Origin: Rhodoferax sp. OV413 | GTDB taxonomy: Bacteria; Pseudomonadota; Gammaproteobacteria; Burkholderiales; Burkholderiaceae_C | Direction of reading: 5' to 3' | Assembly (NCBI RefSeq): GCF_900104385.1 | Contig: NZ_FNJA01000002.1 | Coordinates: 856,793-920,792, forward strand | DNA length: 64,000 bases | In this document: piece by piece, positions 17,583-26,234 of the stretch | How the letters are laid out: every line of letters begins with the position of its first letter | How positions within the stretch are numbered: position 1 is the stretch's first letter | Notes under the pieces: generated by a model | The model's input: only the letters and a program-made list of their open reading frames with translations | Database searches by the model: none | What the model was told of the DNA's origin: nothing | Program-made: the position numbers and the translations under genes

Positions 17583-18200
17583 CTACGCCGTAACTTCCTC
17601 GCGCTCCGCAACAGTGCGCGCGTTGAGGCACCAGACATCAATGCGGAGATCGGCATCTTCTGTCTTGCACACATGGGGAATTTTTAGCAGGGTGTGGAAC
17701 TGGTCGTGGACTTGGTCGCCGTTCAGGGGGCAGCCCGCAAGAGGCTTTCGCCCGTGGCATGCCAACACAGTTCCGCCCTCTTGCAAGGAGGTGGAGATCT
17801 TTCCGACCAAGCGGAGTACCTCGTCAGGGTTCAGGTAATACGCCAGTTCATTAATGACAATGAGATCGAACTGCTCGTCCGGCCAATCTTCTGGCACACC
17901 TGCTTGTATCACCCGTACGTTTTCAAAGTCCGTCAGACGTTCTCGCAGGACTCCTACAGCATCGGCTGCACCACCTGAGACAAGTAGTCGATCGCAACGT
18001 GTTGCCAAGCCGGCCGCCAACTCCCAACTTCCACAACCGGGCTTGTAAACATTCCCGTAGCGGGCAGCCGGCAGACTTGCGTGGATCAGCGCATGTTTCC
18101 GCAATTCGGACCAGTGCATGCGAAAGCCGCTTAGATCTTCCTCTTGGGAGAACAGTGAATCCAAATAGACGACCGAGGTCGGTGGACAAAAGTTATTCAT
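17583..18200 (-). CDS. NodS-like class I SAM-dependent methyltransferase
   Basis: A 205-residue protein resembling NodS and related small-molecule methyltransferases: an N-terminal helix (YLDSLFSQEEDLSGFRMHW), then the Rossmann core with motif I as KPGCGSWELAAGLA, and QFDLIVINELAYYL as motif IV/post II. The acidic residue normally present after strand beta-2 to hold the ribose is not obvious (sequence LLVSGGAADAV), so SAM binding may be altered. It lies 67 nt upstream of ku on the same strand; functional linkage to DNA repair is not implied. Substrate unknown. Confidence 0.75.
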   Translation of the reverse strand: MNNFCPPTSVVYLDSLFSQEEDLSGFRMHWSELRKHALIHASLPAARYGNVYKPGCGSWELAAGLATRCDRLLVSGGAADAVGVLRERLTDFENVRVIQAGVPEDWPDEQFDLIVINELAYYLNPDEVLRLVGKISTSLQEGGTVLACHGRKPLAGCPLNGDQVHDQFHTLLKIPHVCKTEDADLRIDVWCLNARTVAEREEVTA

Positions 18201-18546
18201 TGCTTCAATTGAAGAACATTCAACCTCATATTTCGATATTTATACCAATTGTTCTTTCGAAACAATATATTGAAAAATTGAACGATGCTGTAGGAGAATT
18301 GCTTGTCGACAGGTAGGGCCAAGGCAATGGCAGTTCTAGGCAAGAAGTCGATTGCCCAATATTTTTTAATATGAATTGGATGTTGTTAAATCTGACAAAA
18401 ATAACTCTGCGTTGCACCTGTTAAAAAGTTTAGTTCGCGCGATGTCCTACACCAGCAGTAGAAGAATTGAATTTCATAGTTCTCCGTGACCTTCTAGCAT
18501 TCCATTGCCTGACAGAGGCAGTTTTATTATTCTTATGGAGGCAGAT
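18201..18546. other. AT-rich intergenic region
   Basis: About 345 bases of markedly lower GC than the surroundings, between divergent genes. It contains an inverted repeat (ATTGTT, 7-nt loop, AACAAT at 18248-18266) that could be a regulator site or a promoter-proximal hairpin. No open frame of substance is seen. Its composition fits a promoter region or recently acquired DNA. Confidence 0.4.
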
Positions 18547-19089
18547 ATGGGGAACTCACTGAAATCGAATCCAAGCGGACATCTCGTTACTGGAATCTTT
18601 CCAAACCGGGAAAGTGCTGAGTCCGCATTCGACGCAGCAACGGAGCATGGTTACTCAAAAGACGATGTCAACCTGCTCATGTCTGACGAAACTCGTAAGC
18701 GCCATTTCGCTGGTACATCAGCCGGAAGAGAAACGGAGCTGGGCACCAAAGCGGCCGAGGGCGCAAGTGTGGGAGGCGCTATCGGTGGCACGGTGGGTGC
18801 GATCGCAGCAGCCATTGCCGCAGCAGGAACCAGCATTGCTTTACCCGGGCTCGGACTGGTGATTGCCGGCCCCTTGGCGGCTGCGCTGGCAGGAGCCGGG
18901 GCGGGTGCCGCTAGCGGTGGTTTGATTGGCGCCCTGGTTGGATGGAATATGCCAGAGGAACGGGTAAAGAACTACGAGGCGGGGATCAAAAAGGGTGGCA
19001 TTCTGATGGGCTTGCATGCCAGAAATACGGAAGATGCATCCCATATTGAAAATAAATGGCGTACCCACGGTGATCAGATATACCGATAG
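18547..19089 (+). CDS. Glycine-zipper membrane-active protein (general stress 17M-like)
   Basis: A 180-residue protein. ATG 18547 has GGAGG 5 nt upstream. Residues 1-60 form a small alpha/beta domain of the kind found in general stress proteins (TGIFPNRESAESAFDAATEHG, then YSKDDVNLLMS). Residues 75-140 are Gly/Ala-rich with two hydrophobic helices carrying glycine-zipper spacing (GGAIGGTVGAIAAAIAAAG; AGPLAAALAGAGAGAASGG). The C-terminal 35 residues are polar. It probably associates with membrane. A rho-independent terminator follows directly. Confidence 0.75.
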   Translation: MGNSLKSNPSGHLVTGIFPNRESAESAFDAATEHGYSKDDVNLLMSDETRKRHFAGTSAGRETELGTKAAEGASVGGAIGGTVGAIAAAIAAAGTSIALPGLGLVIAGPLAAALAGAGAGAASGGLIGALVGWNMPEERVKNYEAGIKKGGILMGLHARNTEDASHIENKWRTHGDQIYR

Positions 19090-19094
19090 CTAGT

Positions 19095-19127
19095 AAAAAC
19101 TCCTGTCTTCAGTAGGCAGGAGTTTTT
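19095..19127 (+). terminator. Rho-independent terminator
   Basis: An 11-bp perfect inverted repeat, AAAAACTCCTG / CAGGAGTTTTT, with an 11-nt loop, starting 5 nt after the stop of the glycine-zipper gene and ending in five T residues. The A/T tails allow function in both directions. Confidence 0.85.
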
Positions 19128-19288
19128 ACTTAAATCGTAGTGCTTTTCGAGCCATTTACTCAAAATAGGCGGTGCATAAGTTATTGATATGGTTTTATAT
19201 GGAAATTAGCTGGATTTCACAGCCTGAAGCCTAAAGAGGTGTCGACATTTATGTAGTCCCACTACGCCTAACTTACCGCCACTTGGAT

Positions 19289-19591
19289 TTAGGCATTGAC
19301 TTCGGCCAATTCTGCCCGCGGCAGCACCGGCATCCAATTCCACGAAATAACGTCCCGTGGACTATCAATAGCGATCGTCCCTTTAAGTGCATTTCTTCCT
19401 TCGGCAGTCAGGCCATTTACCAACGCGCGTATGGGTGGCCGAGGGCGTAGCGCAGTTTTTATAGGCTGTTCAAATTCGGCGTCTACCCACCCTTTGGACT
19501 GGTATACCAATAACCATCCCACCTCAATCGGGTTGGTCACATAGATATGTCCTTCACACTGGGATATTTCCCTCAGAAAAATCATTGACAT
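19289..19591 (-). CDS. Hypothetical small protein
   Basis: A 100-residue protein starting MSMIFLREISQCEGHIYVTN. ATG 19591 is chosen because GGAG lies 6 nt upstream, ahead of the alternative ATG 19603. Sequence is mixed alpha/beta with a central VGWLLVYQSKGWVDAEFEQP and a Pro/Arg-rich loop. No family recognised. It is convergent with the glycine-zipper gene across the terminator. Confidence 0.5.
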   Translation of the reverse strand: MSMIFLREISQCEGHIYVTNPIEVGWLLVYQSKGWVDAEFEQPIKTALRPRPPIRALVNGLTAEGRNALKGTIAIDSPRDVISWNWMPVLPRAELAEVNA

Positions 19592-19947
19592 TTTTATCTC
19601 CATGCACAGTTTTATGACTGCATGGAGTGGATAGTATTTCTTCGGTCAAACATCTCTGTAGGAAAAAATCCTATCCGCCGGTAAGGATGCTGCTCATTTA
19701 ATTGAGCGCCACCACCAGCTTGGGATCACTATAAATACTTCTGAAAACAGAAGAGGTAGCAGGAGATGATTGCACTCACGATCCAATTGACCCAGGTGCG
19801 CTGCGGCCCGCATTGCTAAAACGCAATTCAAAGTAGGCGTAATTGACACCCGTGAGCAAAAGGTATCGCCGGCACGGGCCATCGCCCGAGGAGCCGACGG
19901 CGTGGAACGTTCGGCTTGCATGAACGGGCGGTCTCCACGCTCCGGAA
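19592..19947. other. Gap without a convincing gene
   Basis: About 355 bases between two minus-strand genes. A minus-strand frame from 19951 to 19694 overlaps the stop of the MarR-GNAT gene, but it starts with TTG, has no ribosome-binding site and shows no recognisable content. Nothing is supported. Confidence 0.35.
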
Positions 19948-20913
19948 TCAAGTGACAACCGCGTACCGTTCCCGCACGAACCGTTGCTCAACGACCTGGA
20001 TGCCCCACTGCTGGCCAGCACGCTCTTCATTCAAAACAAAACCCTCGCTCTCGTAGAGCCGACGCGCCGCATTCAACCCCTGGAATGACCACAACTGGAC
20101 TGCAGCAAATCCGTGGCGGTCGCAGAACGCCAACGCCTCGGCCAGCAGCCTTCGGCCCACGCCCGTACCGCGCATACCGTCACCCACAATGAACCAGCGC
20201 AAGTGCGCGGTGTTGTTTCCCAAGCCTTCACCATCGATGGCAACAGATCCGACGATGCGACCTGCAAGCATGGCGACCCATAGACCATTGCAAGGGTTCG
20301 CCAGCCGTGGTGCGAACTCCGCCATGCCTGCGGCCACCATGCTTTCAAAAAACTGCCCGAACCCAACGCTACGGGCATAGAAATGCGCATGCATTTCCGT
20401 CACGCGCCCGATGACTCCAGGCAGATAGCCCTGCTGTATCTCGATGGACTCGGCCGGATTGAGCGGGTTGCCAATGCGGTGGGCTTGGAGTGCCTGGGAA
20501 TAAGTTGCCAACCCTTGGCCCACGATATGCTGCTTGGCTTCCGGCAGCTGCGCCAATGCGGCAATGACCTGCTGGCGGCCAAATGCATGGATGGCCGCCA
20601 GCGTGCGCTTTCCCTTGGCCGTCAACGCCAGCAGCTTGGCGCGCGCGTCAGCGGTACTCGTCGTCTCTTTCAGCTCTCCCGCGTCGATCAGCTTGCGCAC
20701 CATCCGGCTGACACTGGACTTTTCCAAGTACAGCACCTCGGCCAACTGCGCTGAAGTCAGTGATTGCCGTGCGCCGATTTCCATGATCGCGTGGACCGCC
20801 GAGGGTGGGTATTCGGTTCCCGCCAATGTCGCCTGCATGAAGCCGAGTTCGCGCACCATCTGGCGTGAAGCTGCACGGACATGCTCAACAAGCACGGGAT
20901 CGCAATCGGTCAT
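19948..20913 (-). CDS. MarR-GNAT fusion (transcriptional regulator with acetyltransferase domain)
   Basis: A 321-residue two-domain protein. Residues 1-150 are a MarR winged helix (AHAIMEIG-like dimer helix, LTSAQLAEVLYLEKSSVSRM recognition helix, wing ETTSTADARAKLLALTAKG). Residues 165-321 are a GNAT acetyltransferase (acetyl-CoA loop GMRGTGVGRRLLAEAL, and RRLYESEGFVLNEE). Such fusions are known in proteobacteria; the acetylated substrate is generally unknown. It is divergent from an SDR gene, and a 21-bp inverted repeat sits between them. It probably represses the SDR gene and itself. Confidence 0.9.
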   Translation of the reverse strand: MTDCDPVLVEHVRAASRQMVRELGFMQATLAGTEYPPSAVHAIMEIGARQSLTSAQLAEVLYLEKSSVSRMVRKLIDAGELKETTSTADARAKLLALTAKGKRTLAAIHAFGRQQVIAALAQLPEAKQHIVGQGLATYSQALQAHRIGNPLNPAESIEIQQGYLPGVIGRVTEMHAHFYARSVGFGQFFESMVAAGMAEFAPRLANPCNGLWVAMLAGRIVGSVAIDGEGLGNNTAHLRWFIVGDGMRGTGVGRRLLAEALAFCDRHGFAAVQLWSFQGLNAARRLYESEGFVLNEERAGQQWGIQVVEQRFVRERYAVVT

Positions 20914-20931
20914 TTTTATCCTTGTTCAAAT

Positions 20932-20952
20932 TTGGTTGTATTATGCAACCAA
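20932..20952. promoter_or_regulatory. Candidate MarR operator overlapping a promoter
   Basis: TTGGTTG, 7-nt spacer, CAACCAA: a perfect 7+7 inverted repeat between the divergent MarR-GNAT and SDR genes. On the plus strand TTGGTT (20932-20937) and TATGTA (20954-20959), 16 nt apart, could be the -35 and -10 of the SDR gene, placing the repeat inside the promoter as expected for repression. The operator assignment is inference. Confidence 0.6.
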
Positions 20953-20990
20953 CTATGTAAACGACGTCGTTGAAGATGGAGTGCTTTGGC

Positions 20991-21785
20991 ATGGACACAC
21001 GCGAGCAACTACACGGTTTGTCCACGAAGTGTGGTCGCATGGCGGGGCGCGTGGGACTGGTCACGGGCGGTGGTAGTGGCATTGGCCGTGCAACCGCGAT
21101 CCTGATGGCGCACGAAGGCGCCTCAGCGGTCGTGATTGCCTGCCGTCGCGAGCCTGAGGGCCAGGCGGTGGCCGCCGAATGCCGTGCCTTGGGCGCGCAA
21201 TCAGTGTTTGTGCCAACGGATGTCACGCAAGAGGATGAGGTGGCTCGGCTTGTCCAAACTATTGTGGGACGGTTTGGCTGTCTGGACGTGGCGTTCAACA
21301 ACGCCGGGTTCCAGGAACGGCGTGCTCCGATCGAGGCGCAGGACGGCAGCGTCTACGACAGCGTATTCAATGCCAATGTGCGCTCGGTATTCCTAGGTCT
21401 GAAATACCAGCTGCCGGCCATGGCCGCACAAGGTGCTGGCCGCATCGTCATCAATGCCTCGGTCAGCGGCCTGCGTAATCCCAATCCGGGCCTGTCGCTT
21501 TACTCCGCCTCCAAGGCCGCCGTGATTTCCTTGATGCGCTCTGCCGCCATGGAATGCGCACCGCGCGGCATCCGCATCAACGCGGTGGCACCGGGGCGCG
21601 TGGTAACCGACATGATGCTGGCTTCTGGTATTGCGGACATGTCGGCTGTGGCCGCCGCCCTGCCACTGCGGCGCATGGGAAAGCCCGAAGAAGTCGCCGA
21701 GGCCGTGGTCTGGCTGGCTTCGGATGAAGCTTCGTATGTGGTGGGCCATGTATTGGCTGCGGATGGTGGTTTCATGGCGTCGTGA
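20991..21785 (+). CDS. SDR family oxidoreductase
   Basis: A classical short-chain dehydrogenase of 264 residues. Seen: cofactor motif GLVTGGGSGIGRA, NNAGF, catalytic Ser in NASVSGLRN, YSASKAAV (Y-x3-K), INAVAPGRVVTDM and the C-terminal VVGHVLAADGGFMAS. ATG 20991 (MDTREQLHGLSTKCGRMAG) is chosen because GGAG lies 9 nt upstream; the open frame begins earlier, at TTG 20970. It is divergent from the MarR-GNAT gene, which probably controls it, suggesting induction by a small aromatic or aldehyde-type ligand (inference). Substrate unknown. Confidence 0.9.
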   Translation: MDTREQLHGLSTKCGRMAGRVGLVTGGGSGIGRATAILMAHEGASAVVIACRREPEGQAVAAECRALGAQSVFVPTDVTQEDEVARLVQTIVGRFGCLDVAFNNAGFQERRAPIEAQDGSVYDSVFNANVRSVFLGLKYQLPAMAAQGAGRIVINASVSGLRNPNPGLSLYSASKAAVISLMRSAAMECAPRGIRINAVAPGRVVTDMMLASGIADMSAVAAALPLRRMGKPEEVAEAVVWLASDEASYVVGHVLAADGGFMAS

Positions 21786-21875
21786 GTCGGTGCTTACTGG
21801 CGTCTGACGCACAGGGCGTGCCGCCAAAGCATCGATCGCGCAAAACATGTAGAAGCATTGCCATGCCGGGACGGC

Positions 21876-21992
21876 TTATCGCGAGTGAACTGGCAAGCGG
21901 AAGTCGATAGGTCCGTAGTGCATGCGCATATAGCCAAAGCCCAGTGCGGCCAATAAGGCAGCGATGGTCACGGTCCAGCCGATGGCGGTCAT
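21876..21992 (-). CDS. Possible very small membrane protein
   Basis: A 38-residue open frame beginning MTAIGWTVTIAALLAALGFG, with one hydrophobic segment followed by a short polar tail (MRMHYGPIDFRLPVHSR). There is no clear ribosome-binding site. It could equally be the C-terminal stub of a lost membrane protein. Low confidence. Confidence 0.2.
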   Translation of the reverse strand: MTAIGWTVTIAALLAALGFGYMRMHYGPIDFRLPVHSR

Positions 21993-22668
21993 GACGGAAT
22001 TGAGAATTTTCACAGGTACGGTTTCGTTGTTTACGACAAGTTGAGTTTACGGCCGACCATCATCAAGTACACAGCCATGACCCTTACCTGTAGATCGTGC
22101 GTGCCCTAAAAGATGAATATCGAACCGCGGGCAGTGGACGATCAAGTCCGCCCGATGTCGTTCGAGGAACTGAGCTGTTGGACGGTTTCACGTCCCCCTC
22201 AGTATTCTTACATCACGGCTTTCTGGCTCTCCGTATCCTCCGTTCTTAGCTTGTCCCCGGTGTCTCGGGGCAGGTCAGCTTCACGGCCGGGCTAAGCACG
22301 CGGCCGAACGATCTGCAGCGGATGTCCAAAGTTCATCGCCCTATTGCTCAGGCCTACCCCCCGCACCATGTGCTTTCTTGCTCGATTGGATCTTGACGTG
22401 ACTTGCTTGCATCTACTCACCCGTCAAGGCCCATATCTGCAGGGGGTAAACCATCCCCTTTGGCCCCCAAGCGTCATCGTCTTTGATAAATTTGAAGATG
22501 CACTGACATAGCTACTCAACGTCGCCTCGCGACATCCCAAAATCGGTGGTCAGGCAGTGCGTTTGCAGAGCTGACCCTGCAGTTTTCGGTTCATCGCCGG
22601 AACTGCAGCCGCGTCTGAGCAGTTCCTGGAGATGGACATCCACCCAGTCCTTTTTTCAGGAGCATCCT
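21993..22668. other. Leader region of the mobilisation genes
   Basis: About 675 bases without a supported gene, directly upstream of the overlapping mobilisation genes. It holds a short hairpin (CCCCG, 6-nt loop, CGGGG at 22255-22270). A transfer origin would be expected here given the relaxase downstream, but no known nic site is recognised. Confidence 0.35.
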
Positions 22669-23082
22669 ATGACACGCCAGCAAGCCACCTTCGCCAATGA
22701 CCAGTCCGTTCCGACCCCGGATTCCGCAGCCCTCCATGTCACCTCACTGGAAGTGGACATCCTCGCGTTACTGGGTAGCCCGCTCCCTCCACCTAAACCG
22801 ACGTCGCAGTCCATGGCCCTCGACGGCAAGCAGTTTGGTCACTGGTCACTGAACACCCAGGACGCACTGATTCTGCAAATCGATGCTGCGATGTCGGACT
22901 CCCAACGTGCCGAGCTAATCAGGTTGACCAGCAACTTCATCCGGCGCAAGGTATGGGCGAAACCCAAGCGAAAGTCGACATCCAAAACCACCCAAGCCGG
23001 AACCGTGCTGCAGCTCGATCTGTTCGAGACCGTTCCAGCAGCGGAATCGCTACCGCAGCTCTCCTCCACGGAGTGCGTATGA
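22669..23082 (+). CDS. Hypothetical protein, first gene of the mobilisation cluster
   Basis: A 137-residue protein starting MTRQQATFANDQSVPTPDSA, with AGGAG 7 nt upstream of ATG 22669. The N-terminal 50 residues are Pro/Ser/Thr-rich. The centre is helical (NTQDALILQIDAAMSDSQRA, then ELIRLTSNFIRRKVWAKPKR) and basic, compatible with DNA binding, and the tail is acidic. The position just before the relaxase suggests a MobC-like accessory role, but no ribbon-helix-helix is recognised, so this is inference. It overlaps the next open frame by 4 nt (ATGA). Confidence 0.6.
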   Translation: MTRQQATFANDQSVPTPDSAALHVTSLEVDILALLGSPLPPPKPTSQSMALDGKQFGHWSLNTQDALILQIDAAMSDSQRAELIRLTSNFIRRKVWAKPKRKSTSKTTQAGTVLQLDLFETVPAAESLPQLSSTECV

Positions 23083-23822
23083 AAACAAGCCTCATAAGGT
23101 GCCAGGAGGTTGCCCATCCTCAGGGAAGATCGCCGGGCATCGGTTCTAGTGTTTCTGCTCCCTCCAACCAGAGCGGCAAAAGCACACCCCTGACGTACCA
23201 GCACACAAAACTGAGCGGAGAGCATGCAAAACCGGGTGCACACCATTCCAAAACGTGTGCCACACGCGCCACGTTGCGCGGGCTGCGCGCTAATCCATGT
23301 GCGGATGGCTCAACTGCGCACGCTCAGTGCGCAGAAATGCATGTACAGCCACCAAACCAGAGTGGCGTGGTCTCCTCGGCCATCGAAGCGTCAGCATTCC
23401 GTGGGGCTCAGGAGCCCGCGGATGTGTTCTGCGATGCGCTAAGGTGCTCTACAAAGCCTATTTGCAACTCCGGTGACTGTGGAATGGCATCTCCGATGGC
23501 GTTCCGATCATCGGAGTTCATCGGTGCTCTGGGTTGCGGATGCCACTTCCCCCACAGTGGGCGGAAGTCTTCACCTGTATCCACCGCCTACATGGGCCTT
23601 AGTCTGTTCACTAAGGTCCATGTCCCATCACCCATTTCACCGGATACACGACAAGGACGGACAGCAGCAGGTCCGAAGCCTTCGATGCCGAAACTGCTCC
23701 GATGCCGATGCCCGTCGTCATCGTCGTCGAGGCCGCTGCAGTGGCCCACAGTAGCGTTGTCGAAGATGGCCGCGACGGTAGCGACGACAGTACATGCACT
23801 GCGGGGAGGGGCCACAGCATGA
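23079..23822 (+). CDS. Possible Cys/Ser-rich protein between the two mob genes
   Basis: A 247-codon open frame whose ATG overlaps the preceding stop (ATGA at 23079-23082) and whose stop overlaps the relaxase start (ATGA at 23819-23822). That double coupling is the only positive argument. The product is rich in Ser, Pro and Cys (more than ten Cys), with no recognisable domain. If the frame is not real, about 740 bases between two mobilisation genes would be non-coding. Low to moderate confidence. Confidence 0.35.
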   Translation: MKTSLIRCQEVAHPQGRSPGIGSSVSAPSNQSGKSTPLTYQHTKLSGEHAKPGAHHSKTCATRATLRGLRANPCADGSTAHAQCAEMHVQPPNQSGVVSSAIEASAFRGAQEPADVFCDALRCSTKPICNSGDCGMASPMAFRSSEFIGALGCGCHFPHSGRKSSPVSTAYMGLSLFTKVHVPSPISPDTRQGRTAAGPKPSMPKLLRCRCPSSSSSRPLQWPTVALSKMAATVATTVHALRGGATA

Positions 23823-25447
23823 GCGAACCGTCACCGTTCTCGCATGCTTCGCCCGCGCAGGCACCATCGACCCCGAATGCAGCTTCGGGAACGAAGGCAT
23901 CTTCGACAACGTACTCTCCATCGACGACGCAGTCCTCTCCGGCAACGCATCCCTCTTCGACGGCGAAGACCGCAACGTCCAGCGAATACACGGTAACTGG
24001 GGCAGCTACGTCCACGAAGTCAGCTTCGGTCACGATGGCTTCGAAGGCGTCATCTCATGCATCTTCGGTATCGAAGTCGGTCCCCGCATCGGCATCGGAA
24101 TCCAGGGGCAACGCCCCTGGCACCCTCGGTACCGGTGCCACTACGGTAACGAAACCTGCCTCGACAACGAAGAAATCTTCGGCTACGAAGCGTGAACGTG
24201 CGCCGGTGCTGCGCGGGATGGTCGCTTCCTTTGGAAGCGGAGCGAGCGGTACTCGGCCCGCGCAGTTCGTTCGCGTGGAAATCTACGCGATCAAAGGTGT
24301 GGCTACCACCACGAAATCCGGCAGCAGACAGCAGGGTAAAGCATCCATCCACCAGATCCTGGACGAGGCCACCAGGTCAACGCCGGACGGGCATAAGCAC
24401 TTGATCGCGCAGGGGCTGAAGCCGAAACCGCCGGTGTGTCTGTGGGGACTGACGACCGAAGAATTGTGGCCCTGGTTTCAGGAGCACAAAGTCCGCGCGT
24501 CCGAGAACCGGGTGCCCTACAGCTACCGTGGTCGAGACCATTCGAAAGCGCAGCCTGTGACCTGGCCAACCTTGCTCGGGGAAGTCGCCTCGTATCCTGG
24601 GGCGCCCGACGATACCGATGTGGGGTACGTAGATTGGAAGCGGCTTTGCTTGGCACGGCTGCATGAGGTGTATGGCGAGCGCCTAGTGACCGTCATGGAG
24701 CACCTCGACGAGGGCCACGGCCACTTACATGCGCTCGTGGCCAATCCGGATGCAAGCCCTGTGAAGGCATTGCATCCGGGGCATGGGCCTTCCGATGCCT
24801 GCCTCGCGTTGGGAGGCACCTACAAGGACGCGCAGCAGGCCTATATTGCCGGACTGCAGCGGTTCCAGGAATTGTTCTCTGATCTGGTCGGACGGCCCGC
24901 GGGTCTGGAGCGCACTGCACCTGATCCCAGACGCCGCTACAGCTATGCCGAAGCCCAGGTGCGCAAGCAGATGGCTGAGGAGATTGCCGTGATCGATGCT
25001 AACCTGGCCGGACGTGCCTGGTCCCTTGCGCAGGAACGTGAGGCGTTTGAAGCCGACTTCATGCGCCGGGTTGCCGAAGTCGAGCTCCGTGAGGAAAATG
25101 CCATGGCCATGGCGTTTCGCGAAACCTCTGCCAAGGTAGAGGCCAAATTCGCACGGCGGCAAAAGGAGCAGGATGCCCAAGCCGCGCTTCTGGAGACGGA
25201 GCGTGCGGCACTGGTACGCGACCGTGCGGTTCTGGATGCAGGGTTGTCTGCGCTGACGGAGAAGGTAAGGGCCATCAGCGCGGAGGCCAAAGAGCGGGTA
25301 GCGGCCGCACTGGCGCAGGTTGACCGGGTGATGGAGCTGGTTGAGCGCCGTGTGGATCAGGCAACCTTGGAGCTGATCCGGCGGGACTTGGCAGTCGACA
25401 CCGCAAAACAACGCGGTTCGAATCTAAGCCCGGTACGACCACGCTAA
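23819..25447 (+). CDS. HUH relaxase / mobilisation protein (Mob/Pre-like)
   Basis: A 542-residue protein with a histidine-hydrophobe-histidine metal site: HLDEGHGHLHAL at residues 295-306 (His295, His300, His302, His304), as in Mob/Pre (MobV-like) relaxases that nick at oriT. ATG 23819 follows GGAGG and overlaps the previous stop. Residues 1-130 are almost pure Ser/Thr/Ala/Pro/Lys, a low-complexity tail not typical of relaxases. Residues 360-520 are charged and helical (AEEIAVIDANLAGRAWSLAQ onward), a likely coiled coil. No conjugation pore genes are present, so it would need a helper element. The catalytic Tyr cannot be assigned with certainty. Confidence 0.72.
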   Translation: MSEPSPFSHASPAQAPSTPNAASGTKASSTTYSPSTTQSSPATHPSSTAKTATSSEYTVTGAATSTKSASVTMASKASSHASSVSKSVPASASESRGNAPGTLGTGATTVTKPASTTKKSSATKRERAPVLRGMVASFGSGASGTRPAQFVRVEIYAIKGVATTTKSGSRQQGKASIHQILDEATRSTPDGHKHLIAQGLKPKPPVCLWGLTTEELWPWFQEHKVRASENRVPYSYRGRDHSKAQPVTWPTLLGEVASYPGAPDDTDVGYVDWKRLCLARLHEVYGERLVTVMEHLDEGHGHLHALVANPDASPVKALHPGHGPSDACLALGGTYKDAQQAYIAGLQRFQELFSDLVGRPAGLERTAPDPRRRYSYAEAQVRKQMAEEIAVIDANLAGRAWSLAQEREAFEADFMRRVAEVELREENAMAMAFRETSAKVEAKFARRQKEQDAQAALLETERAALVRDRAVLDAGLSALTEKVRAISAEAKERVAAALAQVDRVMELVERRVDQATLELIRRDLAVDTAKQRGSNLSPVRPR

Positions 25448-25661
25448 AGCCGCGGATTTCCCTGGCACCAGCGCAAGCGGGAGCTGCTCATGCCTGGATT
25501 TCTACGTAGAAACTTTCTTGGACCATGGTGAACGTCGCATGGCCGAATCGTCTGAAGTGCCCCCGTGAGTGCTTTCAACGCCCTCGGACCTTCAGGGGAC
25601 TGGGGAGGGCGGCCCGACTTCACCGCTCCCCCAGCCGGCCCTGCTTCCTAGCCGGGGGGAT

Positions 25662-26234
25662 TTATTGAAATAGCTTTAGTAGTTCAGGTCGCTTAACGGC
25701 CGCTGTTGGGGGGGCTGAGGATGCTGCTGGCGCTGTTTCCAGGGATTGATTCGGCGGCGTTGAGGGTAGGCCTTGGATGCCGTTGGACTTCGTTGACGTT
25801 GTGGCGGTGGCGATGGGTTTCCGACTGGGTTCTGCGCTGGCCATTGTTGCGGTTGACGTTGCGACGGTATCGATTTCAAGATCCAGGGTTTGGAGCTGTC
25901 CGAGGAGTCCTGCGATGAGCCGATCGCGCAGGAACTCGCTCACCAGCTTGGGGTGGACGAGCTCCACGTCGGCCAGCACTGCAGCATCGCCGGGGGCGGT
26001 GGGGTACAGGTAGATGCCCAAACGTACTGGTGCCAGTGGCGCATCATTGCGTGCATGGCCGGATGTGTAGGGGACCTGAGGGATTTCACGGAATGCACCG
26101 CGCGCTAGCAATTCGCGAACCCGGTCTGCGCGTCGGCGCATGGGCAAAGCCATCAGCTCGGCGATCAATGCGGCCTCGTGCGGGTGTTCATGGCGCAATG
26201 GCGTGAGAAAGCGTTTGGTTTTACGAGGCTGCAT
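25662..26234 (-). CDS. Hypothetical protein, second of a coupled pair
   Basis: A 190-residue protein. Residues 1-120 form an ordered part (HEHPHEAALIAELMALPMRR, then RADRVRELLARGAFREIPQVPY; a beta segment LGIYLYPTAPGDAAV and VELVHPKLVSEFLRDRLI). Residues 125-190 are low-complexity Ser/Thr/Ala/Pro. Its ATG directly follows the TGA of the upstream gene. It is convergent with the relaxase gene and carries a similar low-complexity tail. No family recognised; probably part of the mobile element. Confidence 0.55.
   Translation of the reverse strand: MQPRKTKRFLTPLRHEHPHEAALIAELMALPMRRRADRVRELLARGAFREIPQVPYTSGHARNDAPLAPVRLGIYLYPTAPGDAAVLADVELVHPKLVSEFLRDRLIAGLLGQLQTLDLEIDTVATSTATMASAEPSRKPIATATTSTKSNGIQGLPSTPPNQSLETAPAASSAPPTAAVKRPELLKLFQ

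Noticed and set aside
23794..24195. Plus-strand alternative frame overlapping the relaxase start as an independent gene
   Set aside because: No ribosome-binding site. The openness can be explained by the repetitive base texture. Kept only as a finding to test.
25630..25660. CCGGC/GCCGG hairpin at the end of the minus-strand hypothetical gene as a terminator
   Set aside because: Five-bp stem without a T-tract in the transcribed direction. Could be coincidence in GC-rich DNA.
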